DNA from: an uncultured Pelagibacteraceae bacterium
GTDB lineage: Bacteria > Pseudomonadota > Alphaproteobacteria > Pelagibacterales > Pelagibacteraceae
Direction of reading: 5' to 3'
Assembly (NCBI GenBank): GCA_902545555.1
Contig: CACCGK010000002.1
Location: 84,602-137,038 of the forward strand
DNA: 52,437 bases
A program made the translations under genes and the position numbers. The number at the start of each line of letters is the position of its first letter. The stretch's first letter is position 1. The notes beneath the pieces were generated by a model that worked only from the letters and a program-made list of their open reading frames with translations, ran no database searches and was not told the DNA's origin. Of the stretch, positions 9,854 to 21,905 are shown in pieces.

Positions 9854-11617
9854 ATGCCAAGTTATACAGCTCCAGTAAAAGACATGATGTTTCTCTTTGA
9901 AAAATTAAGAGACAATAAAAATTATAATGAACTTGAAAAATATAATGAAGTTAGTTCAGATCTAGTGAAAGATATTTTAGAGGAAGCAGCCAAGATAAAT
10001 CAAAATTTAATTTTACCTCTTGCTAAATCAGGAGATGAAAATCCAGCAGTTTTAGAAAATGGTGTTGTAAGAACACCCCCAGGCTACAAAGAAGCTTATC
10101 AAAAGTATATTGAGGATGGTTGGACTTCATTGTCTTGTGATCCAAAATATGGAGGTCAAGGAATGCCAAAAACAGTAAGTGCATTTTTCGATGAAATGCT
10201 ATCTTCAGCAAGCTTATCATTTAAATTATATAGTGAACTAAGTATTGGTGCTTATAATTGTATCAATCATCATGCTTCTGATGAAATTAAAAATAAATAT
10301 TTACCAAAGATTGTAGAAGGTAAGTGGAGTGGTACAATGTGTTTAACAGAACCGGTCTGTGGTACCGACCTTGGCTTGTTAAAAACTAAAGCAATTAAAC
10401 AATCAGATAATACTTATAAAATTAGTGGTCAAAAAATATTCATAACTTCAGGAGACCATGATTTAACCGAAAATATTATTCACTTAGTTTTGGCAAGATC
10501 ACCAGACTCTCCATCCGGTACTAAGGGAATTAGTTTATTTTTAGTTCCAAAATATATTGTGAACCAGGATGGTAGTATTGGTCCAAGAAATGGAATTTCA
10601 ACTGGATCAATTGAGAGTAAGATGGGTATTAAAGGTTCAGCAACTTGTGTTTTAAATTTTGATGATGCAACTGGTTACATGATTGGTAACAAAGATAAAG
10701 GTCTTAGTGCAATGTTCACAATGATGAATTTAGAGCGAATAGTTGTAGGCATTCAAGGTTTAGGTATTTCTGAAATTGCTTATCAAAATTCACTTTCTTA
10801 CGCAAAAGAAAGAAAGCAAGGAAAAACAAATAATTCAAAATCTAATAATGGTGCAGATTTTATAATTGATCATGCAGACATTAGAAGAACTTTACTTAAT
10901 ATGAAATCAATAATTGAGGGTGAAAGAGCATTATGTTTTTGGCTTTCTCAACAAACAGAAGTAAGTCTTTATCATCCAGACGAAAAAATTAAACAAGCTG
11001 CTTTAGATTATGTTTCATTAATGACGCCTGTAGTTAAATCACTTTTTACAGATTTAGCTATGGAAATTACTAGCGATGCAATGCAGATCCATGGAGGATA
11101 CGGATATACTAAAGACCAAGGTATTGAGCAATTATATCGAGATAATCGTATTACCCCTATTTATGAGGGAACAAATTCCGTACAGGCTGCAGATTTAGTA
11201 TTTAGAAAATTATCTAACAAAAAAGGTGATGTTATAAATAAGTTTTTAGAAATGATTAAATCTGAATGTGAGAGCAAAAATGAAAAAGTAAAAACATTTT
11301 CTAAAGAATTAAACCATTATTTAGATATTTTATCCAAATTCACAGATTGGATAAATGATAAAAATAAAATTGAAAAGGATGATGTTAGTGCTGCAGCAAA
11401 TGATTATTTAAAAAGCTTAGGTTATGTTTCAATTGCTTATGCTTGGATTAAAATTTTAGAGGTTAGTTTTAATGATTTTAATACAAATAAAGAATTTTAT
11501 AGCGATAAAATAAACACAGCTAAATTTTATTTTGATAAGGTTTTACCTCGGGCTGAGTATCATTACAAATCAGCAATCTCAGGAAGCTCAAATATAATGA
11601 ATTTTAAGTTTAATTAA
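9854..11617 (+). CDS. dmdC: acyl-CoA dehydrogenase, probable 3-methylmercaptopropionyl-CoA dehydrogenase (DmdC)
   Basis: ACAD motifs CLTEPVCGTDLG, YRDNRITPIYEGTNSVQA, IHGGYGYT; 587 aa DmdC-type length; co-oriented with dmdB and dmdA. Confidence 0.85.
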   Translation: MPSYTAPVKDMMFLFEKLRDNKNYNELEKYNEVSSDLVKDILEEAAKINQNLILPLAKSGDENPAVLENGVVRTPPGYKEAYQKYIEDGWTSLSCDPKYGGQGMPKTVSAFFDEMLSSASLSFKLYSELSIGAYNCINHHASDEIKNKYLPKIVEGKWSGTMCLTEPVCGTDLGLLKTKAIKQSDNTYKISGQKIFITSGDHDLTENIIHLVLARSPDSPSGTKGISLFLVPKYIVNQDGSIGPRNGISTGSIESKMGIKGSATCVLNFDDATGYMIGNKDKGLSAMFTMMNLERIVVGIQGLGISEIAYQNSLSYAKERKQGKTNNSKSNNGADFIIDHADIRRTLLNMKSIIEGERALCFWLSQQTEVSLYHPDEKIKQAALDYVSLMTPVVKSLFTDLAMEITSDAMQIHGGYGYTKDQGIEQLYRDNRITPIYEGTNSVQAADLVFRKLSNKKGDVINKFLEMIKSECESKNEKVKTFSKELNHYLDILSKFTDWINDKNKIEKDDVSAAANDYLKSLGYVSIAYAWIKILEVSFNDFNTNKEFYSDKINTAKFYFDKVLPRAEYHYKSAISGSSNIMNFKFN

Positions 11618-13233
11618 TGAGCCATTACGATAAAAATTTAGATAAAAATAAAGCAAATCACGTACCCCTCACTCCCTTAACTTTTTTAAAAAGAGCAAAA
11701 GAAATTTACCCAAATTATGAGGCTATAATTTATGAAGAAAGAAATTATACCTGGGCTGAAGTTTATAAAAGAGTTGTAAAATTTGCTAGTGCATTGACAA
11801 AAATAGGTATTAAAAAAGGTGACACGGTTTCATTCTTAGCTTTCAATACACCAGAGATTTTTGAAGCACACTACTCAGTACCTATGACTGGTGCAGTTCT
11901 TAATACTATAAATATAAGATTAGATGCCAAAACAATCTCCTTTATTTTAGATCATAGCGAAGCAAAAGTGTTAGTTGTGGATAGACAACTTCATGGAGAG
12001 GTAAAAAAAGCATTAAAAAATCTTAATAAAAAAATAACTATTATTGACATAAACGATAAATATGCTGACCAATCAAAATTGGAAAAAATTGGTGATTTAG
12101 AATATGAAAGTTTTTTAAATACAGGTGATGAAAATTATCAATGGCAAATGCCTGAAGATGAGTGGCAAGCAATATCACTAAGTTATACATCAGGTACTAC
12201 AGGAAATCCCAAAGGTGTTGTCTATCATCATAGGGGAGCATATTTAATGTCTACAGGAAGCTCAGTTGCTTGGAATATGCCAAATAGATTAAATTTTTTA
12301 ACAGTTGTTCCAATGTTCCATTGCAATGGTTGGTGTTATCCATGGACTGTGCCGATGCTAAACGGAAGAACAATATGTTTAAGAAATATAGATATTAAAA
12401 AAATTTTTGAACTTATTGATAAATATGAAATCACTCATTTTGGTGGTGCCCCAATAGTATTGAATATGATTACTGGAGCGCCAGAAATTGATAAGAAAAA
12501 ATTAAAACAAAAAGTTTATGTTTTAACTGCTGGTGCTCCTCCACCAAGTATAATTTTTAAAAAAATGAGAGCTCTTGGATTTGAAGTAATGCATGTATAT
12601 GGTTTAACAGAAACTTATGGTCATGTAACTCAGTGTGCATGGAATGATGAATGGAATAATTTTGATGAAGAAAAACAAAACGAGATTAAAGCAAGACAAG
12701 GTGTAAAGTATCCTAATACTGAAGGTGTAGTTGTTTTAGACCCTGAGACAATGAAAGAAGTTCCTAGAGACGGAAAGACAATCGGTGAAATCATGATTAG
12801 AGGAAATGTAGTAATGAAGGGATATTTCAAAGATAAAGAGGCTACCGAAAAAGCCATGAAAGATGGTTGGTTTCACAGTGGTGATCTAGCTGTAATGCAT
12901 TCTGATGGCTATATTAAAATACAAGATAGATCAAAAGATATAATTATTTCTGGAGGAGAAAATATTTCTTCAATTGAAATTGAAAATACTTTATCCAAAC
13001 ACCCATCCGTTTCGATTGCTGCGGTTGTTGCAAAACCAGACGAAAAATGGGGTGAGGTGCCATGTGCATTTATTGAAGCAGTTAAAGACAAACCAGTTAG
13101 CGAGAAAGAACTAATTGATTTTTGTAAAGAAACTTTAGCAGGCTTTAAAGTTCCAAAAAAGGTTGTTTTTTGTGAGTTACCAAAAACCTCAACAGGTAAA
13201 ATACAAAAATTTGAACTGAGAAAACAAGTTTAG
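11617..13233 (+). CDS. dmdB: acyl-CoA synthetase, probable methylmercaptopropionate-CoA ligase (DmdB)
   Basis: AMP-binding motif LSYTSGTTGNPKGVVYHHRG, HVYGLTETYGH, GWFHSGDLA, PKTSTGKIQKFELR; context with dmdA. Confidence 0.85.
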   Translation: MSHYDKNLDKNKANHVPLTPLTFLKRAKEIYPNYEAIIYEERNYTWAEVYKRVVKFASALTKIGIKKGDTVSFLAFNTPEIFEAHYSVPMTGAVLNTINIRLDAKTISFILDHSEAKVLVVDRQLHGEVKKALKNLNKKITIIDINDKYADQSKLEKIGDLEYESFLNTGDENYQWQMPEDEWQAISLSYTSGTTGNPKGVVYHHRGAYLMSTGSSVAWNMPNRLNFLTVVPMFHCNGWCYPWTVPMLNGRTICLRNIDIKKIFELIDKYEITHFGGAPIVLNMITGAPEIDKKKLKQKVYVLTAGAPPPSIIFKKMRALGFEVMHVYGLTETYGHVTQCAWNDEWNNFDEEKQNEIKARQGVKYPNTEGVVVLDPETMKEVPRDGKTIGEIMIRGNVVMKGYFKDKEATEKAMKDGWFHSGDLAVMHSDGYIKIQDRSKDIIISGGENISSIEIENTLSKHPSVSIAAVVAKPDEKWGEVPCAFIEAVKDKPVSEKELIDFCKETLAGFKVPKKVVFCELPKTSTGKIQKFELRKQV

Positions 13234-13240
13234 GTAACTT

Positions 13241-14014
13241 TTGATTTTTCAAATAGAAAATAAAAATATTCATGTATCAGATGCTGGACAGGGGATAGAT
13301 TCAAATAAAGAAACAATTGTATTTCTTCATGGAAGTGGTCTTTCACATATAGTTTGGTCATTGACTGAACAATTTTTTTCTAACAAAAATTTTAATGTAT
13401 TATCTATTGATTTACCTGGGCATGGTAATTCAGATGGACCCTGCTTAGATAGTGTTGAAAAAATTGCTGACTGGTTAGAGCAAGTATTTGTAAAATTAAA
13501 TTTAAAACAACTATTTATTGTTGGGCACTCTCAAGGATGCTTAGAGATACTTGAATATGCATCTAAATATAAAAATAGATTAAAAAAAGTAGTTTTTGTT
13601 GCAGGTTCAAATAGAATGCCAGTTCATCCAGATCTAATCGATTTAGCAAAAAATGGAGATAACGATGCTGTTAAATTGATGATGAAGTGGGGCTATGAAG
13701 GTTCAAAAAAATTTATAGGAGGTAATCCAGTTGAAAAAATAATACAGTCACCAAGAGATATTAGAGAAATATTAGCAGTTGATTTAATTGCATGCAATAA
13801 TTATACCAATGGTTCTGAAGCTGCTAGATTAATAGACTGTCCCTCTTTGTTGATCTTTGGATCATTAGACAAAATGGTAAATGTAGAAGCAGGTAAAAAA
13901 TTTTCTAGTTTAATTAAAAATTCAACTACACATATAATAGAGGGTTGTGGTCATATGATTATGATTGAAAAAGCATTCGAAATGAGAGACAAGGTTTTAG
14001 AATTTTTAAAATAA
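13241..14014 (+). CDS. alpha/beta hydrolase in dmd cluster (TTG start)
   Basis: [18 protein letters not shown] nucleophile elbow, FGSLDKMV acid, EGCGHMI histidine. Confidence 0.85.
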   Translation: MIFQIENKNIHVSDAGQGIDSNKETIVFLHGSGLSHIVWSLTEQFFSNKNFNVLSIDLPGHGNSDGPCLDSVEKIADWLEQVFVKLNLKQLFIVGHSQGCLEILEYASKYKNRLKKVVFVAGSNRMPVHPDLIDLAKNGDNDAVKLMMKWGYEGSKKFIGGNPVEKIIQSPRDIREILAVDLIACNNYTNGSEAARLIDCPSLLIFGSLDKMVNVEAGKKFSSLIKNSTTHIIEGCGHMIMIEKAFEMRDKVLEFLK

Positions 14015-15123
14015 TGAAAAGTTTTTCAATTGCAAAATCAAGAAGGCTGAGAGGCACTCCTTATACTTCTAGAATAGAAAAACAAGGGGTTACGGCTTAT
14101 ACAATATATAATCATATGTTGCTCCCCGCTGCGTTTGGTTCAATTGAGGATTCATACCATCACTTAAAACAGTATGTTCAAATTTGGGATGTAGCTGCTG
14201 AAAGACAGGTGGAAATTTCTGGTAAAGACTCAGCGAAATTAGTTCAGTTGATGACTTGTAGAGATTTATCTAAATCAAAAGATGGAAGATGTTATTATTG
14301 TCCAATAATTGATGATAACGCGGGTCTGATTAATGATCCAGTTGTACTTAGATTGAATGAAAATAAATGGTGGGTTTCTCTTGCTGACTCAGATGTAATA
14401 TTATTTGCAAAGGGATTAGCTATTGGAAATAAATTTGACGTAAAAATTTTTGAACCTGATGTTGATATAATGGCTATACAAGGTCCAAAGTCATTTGAAT
14501 TAATGGAAAAAGTTTTTGGAGATAAGATAGTTAATTTAAAATTTTTTGGTTTTGATTATTTTGAATTTGGTGGTGATAAACATTTAATTGCAAGATCTGG
14601 TTGGTCAAAACAAGGTGGTTATGAAATTTATGTTGAGAATAATGTTTCTGGATTAAAATTATATGATCATCTTTTTGAAATTGGAAAAGAATTTAATATC
14701 AAACCAGGTTGTCCAAATTTAATAGAACGTATTGAAAGTGGATTATTATCGTATGGAAATGATATCGATAATGGAGATAATCCATATGAATGTGGATTTG
14801 ATAAATATATTAACATAGACAGCGAAGTTAATTTTTTAGGTAAAGAGAAATTGAAAAAAATTAAATCTGAAGGAATAAAAAAAAAATTAATGGGAGTAAC
14901 GCTGGATATAGAAAAAATAAGTATTACAGGATCATTAGAATTAAGTGATCAAAACAATAATATAATTGGAGAATTGAGATCAGCTTGCTATTCACCACAT
15001 TTTAAAAAAGTTATTGGTATTGCTATGATGAAAAAACCTCACTGGAACGTTGGTCAGGATATAAAAGCTAAGATAAATGGTGAAATTTGTGTGGGTAAAG
15101 TTTGCGATTTACCTTTTATTTAG
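14014..15123 (+). CDS. dmdA: dimethylsulfoniopropionate demethylase DmdA (GcvT-family)
   Basis: [34 protein letters not shown]...[17 protein letters not shown]-type GcvT/DmdA fold; recognised as SAR11-type DmdA; adjacent dmdB/dmdC. Confidence 0.9.
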   Translation: MKSFSIAKSRRLRGTPYTSRIEKQGVTAYTIYNHMLLPAAFGSIEDSYHHLKQYVQIWDVAAERQVEISGKDSAKLVQLMTCRDLSKSKDGRCYYCPIIDDNAGLINDPVVLRLNENKWWVSLADSDVILFAKGLAIGNKFDVKIFEPDVDIMAIQGPKSFELMEKVFGDKIVNLKFFGFDYFEFGGDKHLIARSGWSKQGGYEIYVENNVSGLKLYDHLFEIGKEFNIKPGCPNLIERIESGLLSYGNDIDNGDNPYECGFDKYINIDSEVNFLGKEKLKKIKSEGIKKKLMGVTLDIEKISITGSLELSDQNNNIIGELRSACYSPHFKKVIGIAMMKKPHWNVGQDIKAKINGEICVGKVCDLPFI

Positions 15124-15138
15124 TATAACAACTTTAAA

Positions 15139-16134
15139 ATGAACATAGCTATAGTAGGTGCAACAGGAAATGTTGGGAGAAAAACTCTTGAAGTATTTGA
15201 TAAAAAAAACTTCAAGTTTGATAATCTATATTTAGTTGCCTCAGAAAAAAGTGCAGGAAAAAAAATCTCTTTTAGAGATAAAGAGTATGATGTTGAAAAT
15301 TTAGAGAAATATGATTTTTCAAAAGCAGATATAACTTTTTTTGCAGCAGGAGGAAAAATTGCTGAAAAATTTGCAGAAAAGGCTGCCAAGCACACAATTG
15401 TAATAGATAATTCAAGTTTTTTTAGGATGGATCCTGATGTTCCATTGATCGTTCCACAAGTGAATGCAGCCGAAATTAAAAATATGAAAAAAAATATTAT
15501 TGCCAATCCAAATTGTTCTACAGCACAACTTGTTATAGCACTTAAACCACTACATAATTTATTTAAAATTAAAAGAGTTGTAGTTTCAACTTACCAATCT
15601 GTTTCAGGTGGTGGCAAAAGTCCAATGGACGAATTAATTGATCAAACTAAACAATATTTAGATGGAAAAAAAATAGAGTTAAAAAATTTTACTAAACAAA
15701 TCGCTTTTAATGTTATTCCACATATCGATGTTTTTGCTGACGATGGATATACAAAAGAAGAATTAAAAATGACAAATGAAACAAAAAAAATCTTAGATGA
15801 GTCAATTGAACTGACAGCTACATGTGTAAGAATTCCCGTTTTAGTATCTCATTCGGAGTCTGTAAATATAGAATTTGAAAAACCATATACTTTAGAAAAA
15901 GTGAGAGATGTTCTAAGTAAAGCAGATGGATGTGAGGTTATTGATAAAAGAGAAAATGGAGGTTATAGCACACCATTTGAGGCAGCTGGGAGTGATGAGA
16001 CATATATATCTAGAATTAGAGAAGATAAAACTAAAAAAAATGCATTAAATTTGTGGATTGTATCAGACAACCTATTGAGAGGTGCTGCACTTAATTCTGT
16101 TGAAATTGCTGAAACAATTATTAATTCAAAATAA
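15139..16134 (+). CDS. asd: aspartate-semialdehyde dehydrogenase
   Basis: IAIVGATGNVGRKTLEV, NPNCSTAQLV, STYQSVSGGGK, SHSESVNIEF. Confidence 0.95.
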   Translation: MNIAIVGATGNVGRKTLEVFDKKNFKFDNLYLVASEKSAGKKISFRDKEYDVENLEKYDFSKADITFFAAGGKIAEKFAEKAAKHTIVIDNSSFFRMDPDVPLIVPQVNAAEIKNMKKNIIANPNCSTAQLVIALKPLHNLFKIKRVVVSTYQSVSGGGKSPMDELIDQTKQYLDGKKIELKNFTKQIAFNVIPHIDVFADDGYTKEELKMTNETKKILDESIELTATCVRIPVLVSHSESVNIEFEKPYTLEKVRDVLSKADGCEVIDKRENGGYSTPFEAAGSDETYISRIREDKTKKNALNLWIVSDNLLRGAALNSVEIAETIINSK

Positions 16135-16137
16135 AAT

Positions 16138-16518
16138 ATGGAAAACAGACCTTTATCACCACACATACAGATTTATAAATGGCATATTTCTTCATTAGTA
16201 TCTATTTCACACAGAATTACAGGAATAATTAATTTTTTTGCAATCACATTAATTTGTATTTGGTTTGCATTAATGCTTCTAGGAGAAAGCAATTATCAAA
16301 TTATTAAAAATTTTTTAGAAACTTTTTTAGGTAAATTTATTTTAATTGGAATAACCTGGTCATTTAGTTTTCAAATGTTAAGTGAAGTAAGACACTTGAT
16401 TATGGATTTAGGTTATGGATTTGAATTACAAACAACAAAAATTACTGGTTTGTTAGTTATTTTTGGTTCGATTGTTTTAACTATCTTAATTTATTTAATA
16501 GGCAGAGGATTAATATAA
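16138..16518 (+). CDS. sdhC: succinate dehydrogenase cytochrome b556 subunit
   Basis: RPLSPHIQIYKWHISSLVSISHRITGI, RHLIMDLG. Confidence 0.93.
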   Translation: MENRPLSPHIQIYKWHISSLVSISHRITGIINFFAITLICIWFALMLLGESNYQIIKNFLETFLGKFILIGITWSFSFQMLSEVRHLIMDLGYGFELQTTKITGLLVIFGSIVLTILIYLIGRGLI

Positions 16519-16847
16519 TGCTTCCAGTAACAAAAAAATGGTTATTCTTAAAAATTAGTTCTGCAATCTTATTACCTTTAATGCTTTGGTTTATTATAAA
16601 TTTAGTAAATATCTATGATAAAAATTATCTTGAAATAGTGAATTTTTTAACAACACAACCATCTAAATTCCTAATTGGATTATTTTTAGTTATTGCTTAT
16701 TTTTTTTCAGCTTTGACTATAAGTGAGGTTTTTGAAGACTATATTAATGATAAAAAAACCAAAAATGCCGCAAACAAAGTTCTAAATTTTTTTGCTATAA
16801 CAATTCCAGTAATTACAATAATTGTAATTTTTAACTTAAATACATGA
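16518..16847 (+). CDS. sdhD: succinate dehydrogenase membrane anchor subunit
   Basis: Small TM protein between sdhC and sdhA; EVFEDYI near C-terminus. Confidence 0.85.
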   Translation: MLPVTKKWLFLKISSAILLPLMLWFIINLVNIYDKNYLEIVNFLTTQPSKFLIGLFLVIAYFFSALTISEVFEDYINDKKTKNAANKVLNFFAITIPVITIIVIFNLNT

Positions 16848-18619
16848 AAACATATAATATTATAGACCATGAGTATGATGTTGTTGTACTTGGTGCAGGT
16901 GGATCAGGTTTAAGAGCTGCAGTAGGGCTTAGTGAAGCTGGCTTAAAAACAGCTTGTATCTCAAAAGTATTTCCTACCAGAAGTCATACATCAGCTGCAC
17001 AAGGTGGAATATCAGCAGCATTAGGAAATATGGGAGAAGATGATTGGAGATGGCACATGTATGATACTGTCAAAGGTGCAGATTGGTTAGGTGATCAAGA
17101 CAGTATTGAATACCTTTGTAAAGAAGCACCTAAGGCGGTTTTAGAATTGGAGAAATATGGAGTTCCATTTAGTAGAACTGAAGAGGGAAAAATTTATCAA
17201 AGACCATTTGGTGGAATGACAAAAAATTATGGAAATGGAATAGTCCAAAGAACTTGTGCAGCAGCTGATAGAACAGGACATGCTATTTTACACACATTAT
17301 ATGGACAAGCGTTGAAGTATAATACAGAATTTTTTATAGAATATTTTGCATTAGATTTGTTGATGAAGAATGGAGAATGCAAAGGTCTAATTGCTTGGAA
17401 TCTAAATGATGGCACAATTCATAGATTTAGAGCGCATACAGTAATTATTGCTACTGGTGGTTATGGAAAAGTTTATTATTCAGCAACTTCAGCACATACT
17501 TGCACTGGAGATGGCAATGCAATGGTTTTAAGAGCTGGATTACCGCTTCAGGATATGGAGTTTGTTCAATTTCATCCAACAGGAATTTATGGCCATGGTA
17601 CCTTAATAACAGAAGGTGCGCGAGGAGAAGGAGGCTATCTTACAAATTCTAAAGGTGAAAGATTTATGGAAAGGTATGCTCCAAATGCAAAAGATTTAGC
17701 ATCAAGAGATGTTGTTAGCAGATCTATGTCTATTGAGATTAATGAGGGAAGAGGTGTTGGAAAAGATCAAGATCATGTTCATTTGAATCTAAGTCACTTA
17801 GATAAAGAAATTATTGAAAGCAGGCTTCCTGGAATTACTGATGCAGCAAGATTATTTGCAAATGTAGATGTAACTAAAGAACCAATTCCTGTTGTACCAA
17901 CAGTTCATTATAATATGGGAGGTATTCCAACAAACTATAAAGCAGAAGTATTAACTGTAAATGGCTCAGAAAAAACTGTTCCAGGTTTAATGGCTATAGG
18001 AGAAGCAGCATGTGTCTCTGTTCACGGAGCAAATAGACTTGGTTCTAATTCTTTAATTGATTTAGTAGTATTTGGAAGAGCAGCAGCAAAAAGAGCAGCT
18101 GAGTTAGTTAAGCCAGGAACACCTCATGAGGAAATTCCTGAGTCAGAAACACAAAAATGTTTAGATAGATTTGATAAACTTAGAAATGCACAAGGAAATA
18201 ATAGTACTGCTGAACTTAGACTTTCAATGCAAAAAACCATGCAGTCGAAATGTGCAGTTTTTAGAACAGAAAAAAATCTTAAAGAGGGTGTTGATGAGAT
18301 TAAAAAAACTTATGATGGTATGGACTCAATTTCAGTTAAAGATAGGTCTTTAGTATTTAATACTGATTTAGTTGAAACATTAGAATTTGATAATTTAATA
18401 AGACAAGCAGTAACTACTGTAGAGTCTGCATATCATAGAAAAGAGAGCAGAGGTGCTCACGCGAGAGATGACTATCCAAAAAGAGATGATGAAAAGTTTA
18501 TGCAACATACTCTTGCTTGGTGTGATGGAAAAAATACAAAGATTAGTTACAGAGCAGTACACAAATCAACTTTAACAAATGAAGTTCAATATTTTCCACC
18601 ACAAGAGCGAGTATATTAA
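16844..18619 (+). CDS. sdhA: succinate dehydrogenase flavoprotein subunit
   Basis: [67 protein letters not shown]. Confidence 0.97.
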   Translation: MKTYNIIDHEYDVVVLGAGGSGLRAAVGLSEAGLKTACISKVFPTRSHTSAAQGGISAALGNMGEDDWRWHMYDTVKGADWLGDQDSIEYLCKEAPKAVLELEKYGVPFSRTEEGKIYQRPFGGMTKNYGNGIVQRTCAAADRTGHAILHTLYGQALKYNTEFFIEYFALDLLMKNGECKGLIAWNLNDGTIHRFRAHTVIIATGGYGKVYYSATSAHTCTGDGNAMVLRAGLPLQDMEFVQFHPTGIYGHGTLITEGARGEGGYLTNSKGERFMERYAPNAKDLASRDVVSRSMSIEINEGRGVGKDQDHVHLNLSHLDKEIIESRLPGITDAARLFANVDVTKEPIPVVPTVHYNMGGIPTNYKAEVLTVNGSEKTVPGLMAIGEAACVSVHGANRLGSNSLIDLVVFGRAAAKRAAELVKPGTPHEEIPESETQKCLDRFDKLRNAQGNNSTAELRLSMQKTMQSKCAVFRTEKNLKEGVDEIKKTYDGMDSISVKDRSLVFNTDLVETLEFDNLIRQAVTTVESAYHRKESRGAHARDDYPKRDDEKFMQHTLAWCDGKNTKISYRAVHKSTLTNEVQYFPPQERVY

Positions 18620-19398
18620 TGGTTCAGCTAAGCTTACCTAAAAGTTCAGAGGTTAAAAAAGGCAAATATTTTAAAGATAAAACTGGATCTAAAAATTTAA
18701 GAAAAATAAATATTTATAGATGGGATCCATCGACAGAAGAAAATCCTAGAATTGATACATACGAAGTTGATATGGATAATTGTCCATCTAAGGTGCTGGA
18801 TATTCTAAATAAAATTAAAAACGAAATTGATCCTACATTGGCCTATAGAAGATCTTGTGCTCATGGTGTTTGTGGTTCTTGTGCTATGAATATGGGAGGA
18901 AAAAACGGACTTGCTTGTACAACTCCGCATGCAGAGATAGATGGTGACATTGATATTTATCCTCTACCTCATCTAAAAGTTAAAAGAGATTTGATTGGTG
19001 ATTTAGATGGCTTATATAAACAATATCAATCTATTGAACCTTGGTTAAAAAATAACTCAACAAAACAGACGACAGAAATTTATCAGTCTAAAGAAGATAG
19101 AGCAAAACTTGATGGTGCTTATGAATGTATTATGTGTGCTTGCTGTTCTACATCTTGCCCAAGTTATTGGTGGAATGGAGATAAATATTTAGGTCCAGCA
19201 GTTCTGCTACAGGCTTATCGATGGATTATTGATAGTAGAGATGAAGAGAGAAAAGCCAGATTAAAAAAAGTTTCAGATGAATTAAAATTGTATAGATGCC
19301 ATACAATATTAAATTGTACAAATGCATGTCCTAAGGGCTTGAATCCAGCAAAAGCTATAGCTGAAATAAAAAAAATGTTAGCTACAGCTAATGTTTAA
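18619..19398 (+). CDS. sdhB: succinate dehydrogenase iron-sulfur subunit
   Basis: [53 protein letters not shown]. Confidence 0.97.
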   Translation: MVQLSLPKSSEVKKGKYFKDKTGSKNLRKINIYRWDPSTEENPRIDTYEVDMDNCPSKVLDILNKIKNEIDPTLAYRRSCAHGVCGSCAMNMGGKNGLACTTPHAEIDGDIDIYPLPHLKVKRDLIGDLDGLYKQYQSIEPWLKNNSTKQTTEIYQSKEDRAKLDGAYECIMCACCSTSCPSYWWNGDKYLGPAVLLQAYRWIIDSRDEERKARLKKVSDELKLYRCHTILNCTNACPKGLNPAKAIAEIKKMLATANV

Positions 19399-19437
19399 AT
19401 AGACTATTCGATATTTTTGATCTAAAACACCGTATTC

Positions 19438-20931
19438 ATGAAATTAATAGAACACTTTGTAAGCGGTAAAATAATTCCGGGATCTTCAGATAAAAAGGGA
19501 AAAGTTTTTAATCCAGCAACTGGCGAACAAGAGTCAGAGGTAAGACTTGCTTCAAAATCTGATCTAGACAGTGCTGTTGAGGTAGCAAAAAAAGCATTTG
19601 AAAGTTGGTCTTTAAAACCTGCTCTACAAAGAGCTAGAATAATATTTAAATTTAAAGAATTAATTGAAAAAAATTCTGATGAATTAACGAAGTTAATAGT
19701 TTCAGAACATGGAAAAGTTTATGAAGATGCAAGAGGCTCTTTAACTAGAGGACTTGAGGTGGTAGAATTTGCTTGTGGAATACCACATTTATTAAAAGGT
19801 GAGTTTTCAGAAAATGTTGGAACCAATGTTGACAGTTGGTCAATCAGACAACCATTAGGAGTTGTTGCAGGTATTACACCTTTTAATTTTCCTGCTATGG
19901 TACCAATGTGGATGTTTCCAATAGCAATAGCTTGTGGAAACACTTTTATTCTTAAACCATCTGAAAAAGACCCTTCTTGCGCAATAAGATTAGCAGAACT
20001 ACTTTCTGAGGCGGGTCTTCCAGAAGGAGTATTTAACGTAATAAATGGAGATAAAGAAGCTGTTGATGCAATTTTGGAAAACAAAGATATCAAAGCTGTT
20101 AGTTTCGTAGGATCTACTCCTATTGCAAAATACATTTATGAAAATTCAGCTAAAAATGAAAAAAGAGTTCAAGCTTTGGGTGGAGCAAAAAACCATTTAG
20201 TTGTTATGCCAGATTGTGACTTAGATGGTGCAGTAAATGGTTTAATGGGTGCCGCTTATGGTTCAGCTGGGGAAAGATGTATGGCTCAATCAGTTGCTGT
20301 TGCGGTCGGAGATATCGGTGATGAACTTGTATCAAGATTATCAAAAAAAGCTGAAGCTTTAAAAGTTGGTCCCGGAATGGATAAGGCATCAGAAATGGGA
20401 CCTTTAGTTACAAAAGAACATTTAGAAAAAGTCACAAGCTACGTTGATTTAGGTGTCGAGGAAGGCGCAAAACTAGTGATTGATGGAAGAGGTTTAAAAC
20501 TTCAAGGTTATGAAAATGGTTTCTATATAGGTGGATGCTTGTTTGATCATGTAAATAAAGATATGAGAATTTACAAAGAGGAAATATTCGGTCCAGTCTT
20601 ATCAGTTGTTCGAGTAAAAACTTTTGAAGAAGCTGCAAAATTAATTAACGACCATGAGTACGGAAATGGAGTTAGTATTTATACAAGAGACGGTGATGCA
20701 GGCAGAACTTTTGCAAGTAAAATTCAAGTAGGTATGGTTGGTATTAACGTGCCGATCCCAGTTCCAATGGCATTTCATAGTTTTGGTGGTTGGAAAAGAT
20801 CATTGTTTGGAGATAGTGGAATGCATGGTATGGAAGGAATAAAATTTTATACTAAACTTAAAACAGTAACATCTAGATGGCCTTCAGGTGTCCGATCAAA
20901 TGCGGAATTTGTTATGCCAACAATGAAATAA
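19438..20931 (+). CDS. mmsA: methylmalonate-semialdehyde dehydrogenase (CoA-acylating)
   Basis: GVVAGITPFNFPAMVPMWMFP, GSAGERCMAQSVAV, FTSSRWPSG-like C-terminus (TVTSRWPSG). Confidence 0.92.
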   Translation: MKLIEHFVSGKIIPGSSDKKGKVFNPATGEQESEVRLASKSDLDSAVEVAKKAFESWSLKPALQRARIIFKFKELIEKNSDELTKLIVSEHGKVYEDARGSLTRGLEVVEFACGIPHLLKGEFSENVGTNVDSWSIRQPLGVVAGITPFNFPAMVPMWMFPIAIACGNTFILKPSEKDPSCAIRLAELLSEAGLPEGVFNVINGDKEAVDAILENKDIKAVSFVGSTPIAKYIYENSAKNEKRVQALGGAKNHLVVMPDCDLDGAVNGLMGAAYGSAGERCMAQSVAVAVGDIGDELVSRLSKKAEALKVGPGMDKASEMGPLVTKEHLEKVTSYVDLGVEEGAKLVIDGRGLKLQGYENGFYIGGCLFDHVNKDMRIYKEEIFGPVLSVVRVKTFEEAAKLINDHEYGNGVSIYTRDGDAGRTFASKIQVGMVGINVPIPVPMAFHSFGGWKRSLFGDSGMHGMEGIKFYTKLKTVTSRWPSGVRSNAEFVMPTMK

Positions 20932-20940
20932 AGGAAATAA

Positions 20941-21903
20941 ATGACAAAAATATCTTTAATTGGTGCAGGCCAAATAGGCGGAACTCTTGCACATTTAATA
21001 GGAACAAAAGAATTAGTAAATGAAGTGGTTTTATTTGATGTAGCTAGTGGTATTGCAAAAGGAAAAGCATTAGATATTGCACAATCTTCATCTGTAGATG
21101 GTTTCAATGTTAGGTTTTCAGGAACTGATAACTATGAGGATATAAAAGATTCGGATGTAATTATAATTACAGCAGGAGTTCCAAGAAAACCTGGAATGAG
21201 CCGAGACGATCTTCTTGGAATTAATTTAAAAATTATTAAACAAGTTGCTGAGGGGGTAAAGAAAAATGCTCCTAACGCTTTTGTGATCTGTATCACCAAT
21301 CCTTTAGACGTTATGGTTATGGCATTTCAAAAATTTTCAGGTTTGCCATCAAATAAAGTTATTGGTATGGCAGGTATTTTAGATAGTTCGAGATTTAAAT
21401 TATTTTTATCATTAGAACTTAATGTGCCAGTAAGAGAAATTGAGGCAATGGTTATGGGTGGTCATGGTGACACCATGGTTCCTATGCCGAGATTTACAAA
21501 AATTTCAGGTAAACCATTGTTGGATCTTGTAAAGGACGGAAAGATTTCTTTAGAAAGAGTTGAGGAAATTAATCAAAGAACAAGAGATGGTGGTGCTGAA
21601 ATAGTTAAATATTTAGAAAAAGGATCAGCCTTTTATGCACCAGCAGCTTCAGGTGTTCAAATGGCAGAAGCATATTTGAATGATCAGAAAAAATTATTAC
21701 CCTGCGCTGTACAATTAAATGGAGAATATGGAGTGAAAAATGTTTATGCAGGTGTTCCTGTTGTCATTGGAAAAGATGGTGTAGAAAAAATTGAAGAGAT
21801 TGATTTAGATGAAAAAGAAAAAAAAGAATTTATGCATTCAATAGATGCTGTGAAAGCTTTATGGGAAGCTGCATCTAAAATAGATCCTGATTTATCTAAA
21901 TAA
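20941..21903 (+). CDS. mdh: malate dehydrogenase
   Basis: [46 protein letters not shown]. Confidence 0.96.
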   Translation: MTKISLIGAGQIGGTLAHLIGTKELVNEVVLFDVASGIAKGKALDIAQSSSVDGFNVRFSGTDNYEDIKDSDVIIITAGVPRKPGMSRDDLLGINLKIIKQVAEGVKKNAPNAFVICITNPLDVMVMAFQKFSGLPSNKVIGMAGILDSSRFKLFLSLELNVPVREIEAMVMGGHGDTMVPMPRFTKISGKPLLDLVKDGKISLERVEEINQRTRDGGAEIVKYLEKGSAFYAPAASGVQMAEAYLNDQKKLLPCAVQLNGEYGVKNVYAGVPVVIGKDGVEKIEEIDLDEKEKKEFMHSIDAVKALWEAASKIDPDLSK

Positions 21904-21905
21904 TA

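Noticed and set aside
19719-20135. 138-aa minus-strand ORF within mmsA (and other antisense ORFs such as 15120-15506, 22230-22667, 26880-27284, 45121-45522)
   Set aside because: All are shadow ORFs fully antisense to strongly recognised genes.
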